Both the position numbers and the translations under genes were made by a program. The notes below the pieces were generated by a model. The model did not search any database. It was not told the DNA's origin and saw only the letters and a program-made list of their open reading frames with translations. This document shows, piece by piece, positions 46,701 through 56,624 of a stretch of 64,000 nucleotides of DNA (its first letter is position 1; each line of letters opens with the position of its first letter). Source of the stretch: Chenopodium formosanum (lineage: Eukaryota; Streptophyta; Magnoliopsida; Caryophyllales; Amaranthaceae); assembly GCA_024500155.1 (NCBI GenBank), contig CM044873.1:2485001-2549000 (forward strand). Reading direction: 5' to 3'.

Positions 46701-46955
46701 TCAGTTTTAATAATCAGCAAAATGTGAATAAAAGTATAAACAATGTGTAAAATTTCATATGAAGATGTAGCAAAATGGTTTAAGCTATTGATCTCTGATC
46801 TCTACTAATAAATATTATTTTTGCGTTCGTCTTCCTTATCGCTGTTATTTGATTACCTTCTTGTTTAGCAGGTAGTGTATCGGGTTAAAGTGTTGAGGAC
46901 GTCTCCAAAGGTGGAACAAAATAAGCCTAATGCAGCAGTACTGCAGACTGTGTGA
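40706..46955 (+). CDS. ZEP: Zeaxanthin epoxidase, chloroplastic (16 exons)
   Basis: Exons 40706-41232, 42068-42230, 42388-42462, 42596-42696, 42899-43014, 43225-43436, 43551-43642, 44100-44214, 44299-44402, 45066-45111, 45228-45292, 45387-45473, 45986-46040, 46145-46233, 46324-46411 and 46872-46955 give 672 residues, the usual ZEP length. The FAD monooxygenase converts zeaxanthin via antheraxanthin to violaxanthin in plastids, for the xanthophyll cycle and ABA synthesis. Features: a transit peptide (about 1-70), the Rossmann motif GGGIGG at 94-99, VGADGIWSK ending exon 3, the FAD motif GDSIHAMQPNLGQGG at 379-393, and a C-terminal FHA domain (about 560-650) with S588, H591, EHGTW and the DNDGRRYRVP block. 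All junctions keep frame. The last intron ends TAGCAG, a tandem acceptor; I use the downstream site. No damage seen. Confidence 0.96.
41596..41769 (+). mobile_element. SINE in ZEP intron 1, 19-bp TSD
   Basis: A tRNA-like head has box A-like TGGTGTAGTGG and box B-like GTTCGATCCCTCGC, followed by a unique body and an A9 tail. A 19-bp duplication ACATTGAATAGTATATGAA with one mismatch flanks it (41577-41595 and 41770-41788). The core is shared with 51611-51774. Box B and the A tail establish a Pol III-type SINE; the family name is not known to me. Confidence 0.85.
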
Positions 46956-48317
46956 AAACCTTTGTCATGTTTCCTGTGTTAATTTGTTGATATGGCCTCA
47001 ATGTACAGAATTTTTCAGGGAGATTGCCAAAGTGATCTCAGCCAAATCACCCCACACGTAATTAGAAGACAGAATGTTATGTTAGCTGTAATACGATCTT
47101 CTAAATTCTTCATGTTGTACAACTGTACGAGTATGCTACCATGTTTGCTTCTTAGGTTTTGAACATCAACTGAAATTATACGAGTGTATATATGATTGAA
47201 GTTTTGCTTCATTATTGATATTATCTTTGGTATCCTGCATGTTTCCTTCTTATTCTATTTACCCAGTTACTCTTCTGCTATTAATTAAGAGAGTTAAAAA
47301 TGTGTTAATGCATGCAACATTATGCCTAATATATGTAGAAATCAAAATGTAATTTCATATAAAATTTTTGAAGTGCATCAACTACTCTTTTAGCCCTAAA
47401 CTTCAAATTCTTCGCTCAACATTCTATTTTTTTTATCTTACTAATTAACACTTTCATTTGAATATTTTGTCAAAATCTTAAGACACATCAACTAACTCAT
47501 CAAGAGATTTTTGATGTTCTCCGCCTTTGTGGAACATATAAATTATATAAAATTACTCGTAAATTAAAGTGAGATTCAAAGACATTTCTTCTAAATTCAG
47601 AGAGTTCATATAATTATTTCTTAACTGTCTAGATTTTAAAACCAAGCAAATAATTGGTCTAGTAGTACTCAAAACTTTTACGAAGTAGCAAGTTTTGTAA
47701 AGGCAACTTTAGTACCTTCATTCATTCATATGATGTGATACATTATGTCTTTATGTGATGGAGATAATAATTCAAGTATAGGTTGTTTGGCTATATATAT
47801 CATAAAATCATGCAACGTATTGTAAGATAAAATGAACCGTACTCAAATGTCACATTCACCCATAAATGCCACCGAAAATAATCAAACTATGAATTGTCTC
47901 TTATACATGAGTTTGATTAAAATGACTCAAGAATGAAAAGTATAATTCAATTGAGTTGTTAACTCAAAAACCACAATTTTATCTAGTGGGCCCATTTTTC
48001 TTGGACTGGGCCTAGTTAAGATGTTAGAGGATAGGAACTGTTTTTCTTTCAAGACAATAATGTCTCATAAACTACAGACACCAAATTGATTAATAAATCA
48101 AAAAGCCCATACTTTGTATTCATTTCCATGTTGGGGGCCCATTTACAATTTTTTCACAAAATTCCAATTCTTTGATTAATTTTCCTTTTTTTTTTTTTTT
48201 TTTTTTTTTAAGTGAAATAAAAAAGCATGTGGAAGTAATTTATGTGTTCATGTGCCACACTGCTAATGGGTATAGACGTATAGTACGTACTAATCACCTC
48301 TTGTTTCTTTGTTTGAG
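46956..48317. other. Region downstream of ZEP
   Basis: The first few hundred bases are presumably the ZEP 3' UTR. TACGAGTA or its complement occurs at 47126 and 47553. A T-tract lies at about 48187-48209. No other gene supported. Confidence 0.5.
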
Positions 48318-48346
48318 CACGTGACCAATGCAGAGGAGGACACGTG
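48318..48346. promoter_or_regulatory. Pair of G-boxes 23 bp apart, no gene beside them
   Basis: CACGTG is present at 48318-48323 (in GCACGTGACC) and 48341-48346 (in ACACGTGATG). Paired ACGTG cores at this spacing are typical of ABA- or light-responsive promoters, but I find no open frame downstream on either strand within 2 kb that looks real. Confidence 0.4.
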
Positions 48347-51300
48347 ATGAAGAGACAATAGCGGTGAAAGTTGCACATGAAGCTATGCTTACAACGGTCG
48401 GTTTAACCTTCTGGCCGGTAATTGGCCGTTGGCATTTATTTCTCACAAGTCATTCAATGATGCTTAGATATTGTTGGAAATCATTCAAATAATGTTCATT
48501 TTATTATGGGACAGTGGATACGCTGTAAATCATAGTATGGCTTATTTGTGTTGGTATAGGTTTAGTTAGTTACTGACTTACTAGGGTCGAAAGGTTTATT
48601 GTATGTTATAATAAGATAATATTGGTTGTCAACATGTCATGTAGATCTATCTTGCATAAACAATTTATTAAGTGCGTAATGGTTAGAATAAAAAAATTTA
48701 AATGAAAATATGTATAGTATATAATTAAGCTATATATAGATAAACTTATTTCGAAGTTCACTAGGCCAACGATTAATGTAAAATGTCGATGTAACACATA
48801 ACTCGTGTTAATTATTTACTTTTCTATCTATTATTGAACAATGACTCATGCCAAGTGAGATGAAACAATTGTTCTAATATGAGTATCATAAGGAATTGAT
48901 TTTTCATATTTTAAGACTTTATTTTAACCCTTTATGAAGGTGGCATGGTGTTGCTTTGGCAACATCCAGGTTCAATAATTGAAAACATTGAACTCAAAAA
49001 AAGAAGTTGGGGGTGAGCGACTGAGCGGTGTAAGAAATAAATTTCTCCCACATGCACATACAAATGCATATGCAATTTATGTACAAAAATTGGTGCACGC
49101 AATATAACGAGGTTATGATTGATTCAATATCATATAGCGGTGTACATACAAATATCCAATGAGGACGGAATAACCAACTTAATAATTATCCTACTCAAAT
49201 ATTGGTGGAACAATCAACAATGTTATACAATAATTGAGGAGGGAAATTAGAGGTTAATCTGTTAATATATTGTGTATAATTTTAAATGCACTTGATAATT
49301 GTTGTAACTTTTATCCTTCAGTGAAATACGGTGTTTATCTTTGTATATACTATAGATTGTGGAGTAATGAACTTGTTATTTGAATTTTTTTTTTTGTAGG
49401 ATGAGAGTAATATATTGTCCTAATATAGATGTACCAACAATTTTACAACAACAAAAATTATACGAAGTACTTGTATTGATTTTGAGTTTAGTTCGTCATT
49501 CTAAACAGAACAAGATCTAACCATTATAAAAAATTACAAATAAATAATGATCCACATTCATGGTTGTGGCAAAATCTGAAATAAAAAAATGGTACATCTT
49601 ATATTTAGTACACTACCTGTCCTGTAGCAAATTTTCACACTTTAGGAGTCTGCTGGACTTAAATCTTCAACAATATTTTAATGTAAGTTAAACACAAAAA
49701 CATGTCCCTTTTTATTTAGTTTTGTTTGTAAATAGCATATATAGAGGGATATAAAAGACAAACATTTTGATGTCGCATTCATTTACTTATCCCCAGCAGT
49801 TGAAACTTGAAGATAAGTCTGGGAAAATGGAATCATGATATAGCAAGCTAAGATATCAACATCGCACCTTCAAGCCACACCCAATCGGGTTCTTGAGCGA
49901 GGGACTACCACTCTTTAGTCTTTACTGCTATTGCTTGATATTGAAAGGTGTGACCGTCTAATTATATTTACCAACCCATGCTAATCAAATTGTTTTTAGG
50001 TAAACTATGATACTCGATTACCCTAATCCATATTGTTGTCAAATTGAAAGTCACATTTTATCCATGGATCAAGTAACCAAACCAATAATGCTACCCTCTC
50101 CATTTCTTCACGTATTTTCATCATGATCAATCATCAGAGCTAAGGAAAAATATAGACATAAAAGATTCAGTTAAATACGTTTTTAATTCCACGATAATAA
50201 ACTTATAAAGTTAAAATGAAACACGAGAATATATCACATCGGGTATCCAATAACACAATAAAAATATCACATACAATTTGATAAGATAAGGTTAGGGTAA
50301 TTGATTTGATGTAATCTGAGGTTAGTGCACCATATAAATGTATGGCCCACAAAAGACATGGTCCCCTCACCTGCGACGGCCCACTAATCTCTGACAAGGG
50401 TAAGGCACCTGCAAGCCCTTTTCATATCACGAGAAGGCCCAAAGCCCACACAAAAATATCAAAATGGCAATCCCTTTCCCATTTCCTATCCCTTTCAAAT
50501 TTAAAACACCTTTGCAGGCATTCAGGGGCTTCAATTTCTTTAGCTTTAACATTGCCTCGTAGTCTTGTCTTCTAAAAGCCAAACGCTGTTTGAATTGTTT
50601 TCTGCCTCTCTATTACATTTTGGTTTAGACATCAATCTCCCCCCTTCAGCTTCACCACAGTTTTCTTTTCCAAATTCCAACGTTTTTTAACCCCACTTTG
50701 ATGTCTCTCCGTTCCCATTCGCCATTTCTTTCTCATTTTGAACCCCTTCTTTTACTTTCTAAGCACTGTTCGATGCATTGAAGCTCCATTAATAATAACA
50801 TTATGATTTGTATTGTATTACATCCAATGACATATCGATGTACACCTAAATATACGTTAGTACGATCAAAACCATTGTACACTTTTAGTAAAGAGTTAGA
50901 GACTTGAAAATTAGAAATGAAGCACTTTCATTTTCAATAATGCTCAATACATTATTGAAATACCTCTTGTATCGCACGTACAATAATTTAGACACAAATA
51001 TACAGCTTAAAAGTCGTTTGCTATATATTAAAAAATATATGTACAAAATTTATTAGGTATACCAGCAACTTAGCTAGGTTGTACTCGATCTTATGTCTCA
51101 AGAGTCCAAATTTATATTTTTAAAAGACAGCAAGACCCTTAATGTCTTCATAAAGCATATACGTATAAACTGTACTCACAAAATCACAAATAATTTAAAA
51201 TAATTAAGGTCTAATATTGACACAAGTGACATCCCCAATCAAACCCAACCCCATAAAAATCAATCATTCAATGAACAAAACGACAAGTTATACACACATA

Positions 51301-51610
51301 AACACAGCGATACGACGCCGTCGAACAGTCGATTACCCCACATTTCCAATGTCGTCCGTCGAGTTTAAAATCTTGATGATATAGTGGTTCCCAACACACA
51401 TAAAAATCTTAATATAACGTTCTTATTTTTCATTGTTCATACCACTCCCCTCTTTCTTGGGTCCCACTCCCTTGAACGTCTCTTTTTTCCCAAAGAGGAC
51501 GCACACGTGCATTCCTATTTCAAAGTTTTTAACGTTAAACAACTCACTAAGTCACTAATCCATAAATTAACAATCCTAATTATCTATAATTAAAAAAAAA
51601 ATTAGAAATC
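48347..51610. other. Gene-free intergenic DNA
   Basis: Mostly AT-rich. Around 50340-50760 the sequence becomes pyrimidine-rich, with several GGCCCA motifs (site II-like, 50343-50450) and CT-rich stretches, like a promoter and leader, yet the following sequence has no supported coding exon. It might be an orphan promoter or a gene with small exons that I cannot recognise. Confidence 0.4.
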
Positions 51611-51774
51611 AATTGGTTGTTGGTGCAGTCGTAATTGGAGCTGCACTTGGTAGAAATTCGTTGTCCGATCTCCCACAACAACAATTAAAAAGGGACTAAA
51701 ACATGACTATTTAGAATTAAACTCAGAATTCAAATTAGCTCAAAGGGTCAATCGAGTGGAATAACCAAAAAAAA
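51611..51774 (+). mobile_element. SINE, second copy of the ZEP intron family
   Basis: The 5' half AATTGGTTGTTGGTGCAGTC aligns with the element at 41607, as do the CCCACAACAACAATTAAAAA stretch and the ending GTGGAATAACC plus A8. Box B is degenerate (TTGTCCGATCTCCC), so this copy is older. Possible short duplication ATTAGA at both sides. It lies 310 bp downstream of the next gene's stop codon. Confidence 0.75.
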
Positions 51775-52086
51775 TATTAGAGACAAGTGAAAATTGAAAA
51801 AGAGTTGTATAAATTCATAACATTATTATTAAAATAAAAATATTATATCCATTGTTTTTGTATGTTCGCTTTCCTTTCATAGTACAACACCGAGTAAATC
51901 TCCACCCTCTTTCTACGCTTCGTTTTTTGCCTAAAAAGAGAGAACCTTAATCCCATGGTTCCAAAATATTATTTTTTTTTTTAAAAAAAAATAAATTATA
52001 ATAGTAATAATACAGAAATAATGATAATTCTTAAAAAAAAAAAAGATAATAGAATCTTTATGCGCAGTTACCGGTAACCCCGCCAA
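51775..52086. other. 3' side of the SUKH-like gene
   Basis: AT-rich with imperfect homopolymer runs; presumably contains the 3' UTR of the gene at 52087. Nothing else seen. Confidence 0.45.
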
Positions 52087-53319
52087 TTAAGATGCTATTG
52101 TTGCTGTTAAACCAATTTTCGACGATGACCGGGATACTGACTCAGCCAGTTTCCCAATCCTTTCAACCAGCTCCGGCGACAGATTTTTTACCGGTTTCCT
52201 CTCTTTTTCCGGTACTCTAAAATCAAACCCGAATACATCCGTAACTTCCTCGGAGCTCCACCCGGCTTTCCTTAACGAATCCGAAAAACGATCCGCTTTT
52301 AAAAGGAGAGCATCTAATACTGCTTGATTATCCAACAATACCATCTCACCACCTTCGAAGAATCCTGATGCTGACACGTGGACAATCTCTGAGACGTCTG
52401 ATTCATTCCATCCACCTTCCTTTAAAACTGACCCGATTTGGTTTACGTATTCCTGGACCCATTTCGGAGCTTCGGATTTCGGCATGTCGAAGAATCTCTC
52501 CGGCGAAGTTGACGAGTTTGAGTTTCTTTTCCGGCGATCAACGGCGGCGTCACTCCAGAACTCCACCCATCGAGGAGTTCTAGAACCTTCGAGAGATCTT
52601 CTAGAGAAGTTGGAGTACGTGGATGATGATGAAGACGACGAAGTTGAAGATCCACTGAAGGATCTCTGTTTCTGTAGTGAAGTGTTTTCATCGAAGGTAC
52701 TAGAAGTTGTTAATGATTCTCGTTCGAAGAAGTCGGATAAATCGAGCCCACAACAAAAGATCCGATTCTCGTCGACGTAGAAAACCGGGTTACCCGCTAA
52801 ACACGGGTTGCAAGGGATGTAACAATGGTTGAAAATGGGGATCAAAAGTGGGGCCCGTTTAAGAGAGGTTCTCGCGATTTTAAGGGCTTTTTCCGGGTCG
52901 GAAGGTCGTGGGCCCCATGATTTAGACCAGAGTGAGTTCTTAGCGATCTGGAAAGAGATAGCTGCAATAGGAAGATTGATGAGAGCTTTGAGATGGAGAC
53001 GGGCCCCAGGAGAGCGCCAATCAGGGAAGCCCGGCCCGACAGGGAGGCCCGCTTGGAGGACAGCTTTAAGGTCAGGTGGAAAAGCGAACCCGAACTCGGC
53101 TTCGGAGCGGGCGAATTCGGAGTCGGTTAACCCGGGTTGGACTTGGATACCAGATGATTTAAGGTGGGAGATGAGTTTGGAAGCGAGAGAGGAGAGAGAA
53201 ACGCGGGAAGGAAGTGGGGTTGGAGGAGATGGGCCGGACGCGGCACGAGCAGATAGACGGCGGAGTCCGGCCATGTGAGCCGGGTTTAGACCGATCATTC
53301 TTCGGTCTACATCAACCAT
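52087..53319 (-). CDS. Conserved plant protein of unknown function, SMI1/KNR4-like
   Basis: Single-exon, 410 residues. I start at MVDVDRR, not at the open-frame ATG 78 codons upstream, because MVDVDRRMIGLNPAHMAGLRR is the conserved beginning of this plant family (e.g. Arabidopsis At3g50340/At5g67020 type), because the upstream part is pyrimidine-rich low-complexity sequence, and because the TATA box is only 14 bp from the upstream ATG. Residues about 45-100 (GIQVQPGLTDSEFARSEAEF, then GFAFPPDL and GFPDWRS) resemble the SMI1/KNR4 (SUKH) fold. KNSLWSKSWG and the CYIPCNPCLAGNPVFYVDE and RIFCCGLDLSDFF blocks are strongly family-like. A Ser-rich linker separates this from a C-terminal helical part (WVQEYVNQIGSVLKEGGW). 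Function and location are unknown; the SUKH assignment is inference. Confidence 0.88.
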   Translation of the reverse strand: MVDVDRRMIGLNPAHMAGLRRLSARAASGPSPPTPLPSRVSLSSLASKLISHLKSSGIQVQPGLTDSEFARSEAEFGFAFPPDLKAVLQAGLPVGPGFPDWRSPGARLHLKALINLPIAAISFQIAKNSLWSKSWGPRPSDPEKALKIARTSLKRAPLLIPIFNHCYIPCNPCLAGNPVFYVDENRIFCCGLDLSDFFERESLTTSSTFDENTSLQKQRSFSGSSTSSSSSSSTYSNFSRRSLEGSRTPRWVEFWSDAAVDRRKRNSNSSTSPERFFDMPKSEAPKWVQEYVNQIGSVLKEGGWNESDVSEIVHVSASGFFEGGEMVLLDNQAVLDALLLKADRFSDSLRKAGWSSEEVTDVFGFDFRVPEKERKPVKNLSPELVERIGKLAESVSRSSSKIGLTATIAS

Positions 53320-53566
53320 TGTTGCTATTGTTGAGAGAAATGCAGGAAGAAATGAAATTGGATTGGATTGAGGTTGAAGATGAGAGGTTGGTTTAATGGT
53401 TTGTACTTTGTAGTGGAGAAATGAAAGTGGGAATGGAGGAGAGAGAAAGAGGAGTAAAAATGGAAAAAGAAAAGGTGGGGGGGAGGAGAGTGTAGAGAAG
53501 TGGGTATTAATGAAGAAGAAGTGTGTATTGGAGGAAATAAGGGTGGCTTGCATTGGAAGGCATGGA

Positions 53567-53573
53567 TTTTATA
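53567..53573 (-). promoter_or_regulatory. TATA box (TATAAAA) of the SUKH-like gene
   Basis: On the minus strand TATAAAA lies 14 bp upstream of the ATG at 53553 and about 250 bp upstream of MVDVD. Transcription starting 25-35 bp downstream would exclude the upstream ATG, which supports the inner start and a CT-rich leader of about 220 nt. Confidence 0.65.
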
Positions 53574-53579
53574 GCTGTA

Positions 53580-54355
53580 GAGCTTGTAAGGGGTCCACCT
53601 GTAGATTTTGGTAATTAAGGCCTTTTAAATTGCTACTTGGAGAGGGCTATACATTTTTAACACGGATTAAGGATATGTCATGTGATTTCAGGTAAAAAAA
53701 AAAAAAAAAATACTACTAGTACTTGTATTAAGAATGATGAAATTAAATGTTTTATGTCAAACTTTCAAATTACAGCAATTAAGCTTCACTTTTTTCCTTT
53801 TTCTGCTAAGACATAAGTCATTTTTAACTTGTTTATTATAGATAGAGCAACATTTATCAAGTATTTATACTCTTATATACTACGTACTATAGTTCATGTT
53901 TTTAGTTGAAGATTTCTTAAATCACCTTATATAATCAAAATATTGTATGGAGTATTGAAGATTTTCAATATCATAATAAGGACTTAATAAATAGATTGAT
54001 TTGGTTAATAAGATACCTAATACTTATCTAGTTTGGATGGTGTGTTTGATGATGTTTTCGAATTAAATAAATGTTTTACTTCTATTTGATAATCGTGTTG
54101 CTTATCGTCTAGCTAAGCTCATACCGTACCCTTTGGTGTAGAACAACTTTGGTTGAATCATGCAAGTATTGGTCTAAATAACGATTTTATCATGTATTTC
54201 GTATAACAAGTGGATTATTATAGCTACAAAGTGAGTTGAGCTTTGTGTTTAGACAACTATCCCTTTATATCAATATTATTAGGCTTACACTTTTACATTT
54301 TATTTATGGTACAGTTCAAAATTTTACGTCAACAAACATAAGAAGGTAAGTGTAA
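53580..54355. other. Upstream intergenic DNA
   Basis: AT-rich sequence with an A-tract at about 53695-53710. No gene or complete transposon recognised. Confidence 0.5.
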
Positions 54356-54358
54356 TAA

Positions 54359-54465
54359 AGCCCTGTTCTTTTAAGCTTCCGTGATTTCAATAGAGCAAAA
54401 TAGATTTCAGCAAAGCAGAACAAGTGTCAACATGACAGAGCTGAACAACTCAACAGAATAGGGCC
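54359..54465. mobile_element. Tourist-like MITE, 107 bp
   Basis: It begins AGCCCTGTTCTT and ends AGAATAGGGCC with TAA on both flanks (54356-54358 and 54466-54468). The interior has AGAGCTGAACAACTC, tying it to the TTCAG family. The two ends have diverged at a few positions. Confidence 0.72.
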
Positions 54466-54468
54466 TAA

Positions 54469-56450
54469 TTATTTTAATTTTAAGGAGAGAGTAAAGTCTT
54501 TCAATTAAAAGATAAAATCATGCATGTTATAAATTTGACACTTCAAAAAGATGAGATAACATGAGAATTGAAAATCCCATACCATAGAATTTTCAGATGT
54601 ACGATGCGTTTCGTTGATAGTTTGAGAAATGAGTCATCTCTTAAATGTGGTGTAAGATGCGTTTGGTTGATTGTTAGAGAAATGAGTAAGAAAGGACCCA
54701 CTAGAAGGTAGAGCAACGGCTATATGGTGAGGAATGTTGTCGGAAACTTGGAGTGGCTTCCCATTTATGCATGTGCCGAGGGATTTGCCTGCCAATCACT
54801 ATTAATTCATTTCTTTAAAATTATGTTTTTTATTTTTTTGTTAGTTATTGAAAATTTATAAACGTACTACTACGATAAAATATGCATGTACTCCGTACTA
54901 AGTCTTTATCAACTAGACTACGAATCATAACAATTGGGTGGTTAGAATTTGTTGACGACAACTTGAGTGGTTAGGATGTGATATTATGGTATTCTATTTA
55001 TATTTTTACCACCTCCCTGCATCTTTCAAATCACATAAAATGATAAAATAAAATACAAAAATTTATGTACTCCTCATATAATAGGTTTAATACATTCATA
55101 TTATTATAATGTTGGTTTTAATTGATTGTAAAAGAAAATAATTGTAAGTAATAAGAAGCGCAAATGTCCTACAATGTTAAATGTTAATACATCAACCCAT
55201 CTACAACACATGTGGATCGTTACAAACGTTGAACACATGTCTAACGTTTTAAAGATAAGATGCTTCGAGGAGAAAACTTGAAAAAATAAAATTTCATTCA
55301 ATTCCCATAAGTATGAAAATTGCGATTACATTAAATAAAAAGTAACGTCTGAAATTTGCATCTAATGTCAATCATTAATTAAACTAGTCCATGCAATGTT
55401 TAAGATGCATGCCTTTAGTATTTATCAATCAAATTCAATTCTCATATTATGGTCCATATACATCCCACGAATCACTTTTATTTGTGACCGATTTGACATA
55501 AGGAAGGTGGTATGCTTAGAGGAAGACAATATAGAATTATGATCATTAGATTAGACAATTAGCATCACTAGTTCACTACGAGAATAAGATTCTGTAAATT
55601 GCTTCTCAAAAGGAAAAAAATAACTTGTGATAAGGAATTTCATATCAAGTTTCAAGTGCTATTTATTTTCAATAATGCACATAACTTAAGTCCGATTTCA
55701 TAATTACACCAATCTATTCTTTTATAACTACCCTCTCTAGTTTTTTTTGTCAAGGATGATCAATATACTTAATTTTCTTATATATAATATGCTTCAAAGG
55801 AGTGTAAGTAGCCAATATAATTCTAAATAAGTTATAATCTTAATAATAAAAAATAAAATAAAAATAAATAAATAAAAAAACAGAGGAAAACACAATCTTC
55901 CCACCACCATGAAGGTTCACTACAACAAAAAGATGTGGTAGATTTCATATTGACGCCTGTGTGTTGCAGGCAAACCATGTGCACTCTTTAAGGATTTGTC
56001 AACAAATTAGACTTTTGTGTTCATCAATTACCTTAAGCCGATTTTACATTGGGTCTACGTTGAATCTAAAATATTATTGTCATCCTAATATTTCATTCTT
56101 CGGTGATTTAATTAATTTGCTTTGTGTTCATTTGATTTATTAATAAGGGGCAAATAAATGTTTGTGATAAGAAAAATGAATTAATTAGTAGATAAAAGTA
56201 TAGACCGTAGAGATAAGAACTTTGTTTGGCCAATTTAACACTTGAATAGAATTTCATTGCAAACTCAATTGTATGGTTAGTACGTCTTTTAGATATACTA
56301 CGTATGTTGTTGAATAATTAATTGTAAATATTACTCTAGACTTATGGAACTTTTTTCTATTTTTTATGAGCTCTTAAAATATCCATCATCTTTATACTTG
56401 TACACAATTCAAAACTGGTTTTTCACACCCATTCACATACTTAGGGCCTG
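54469..56450. other. Gene-free intergenic DNA
   Basis: TACTCCGTA at 54889 and an AAATAAAATAAAAAT patch at about 55848-55878. Short open frames only. Confidence 0.5.
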
Positions 56451-56453
56451 TTT

Positions 56454-56621
56454 CACATTTACTGAATTGAACTGGACTGATTGGAGCAGATTCGAACTAA
56501 ACTGAACTGACTGGAGCTGAACTGAACTGAGCTAAAATGAATATTTTATGAGAGAAGGAAATTAAGAGCTGAATTAATTGGAGCTGAACTGAACTGAAAT
56601 TAAGCTGAAGTGAACATGCCC
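56454..56621. mobile_element. Tourist-like MITE (TTCAG family), 168 bp
   Basis: GGGCCTGTTTCACATTTACT at the left, GTGAACATGCCC at the right, TTA on both flanks (56451-56453 and 56622-56624). The interior repeats GAGCTGAACTGAACTGA. It is the closest relative of the partial copy at 9983. A T-tract of about 20 follows immediately. Confidence 0.85.
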
Positions 56622-56624
56622 TTA

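Noticed and set aside
48950..49015. SINE-like head (GGTGGCATGGTG ... CCAGGTTCAATA ... A7)
   Set aside because: Box A and B resemblance is weak, spacing is irregular and no target duplication was found.
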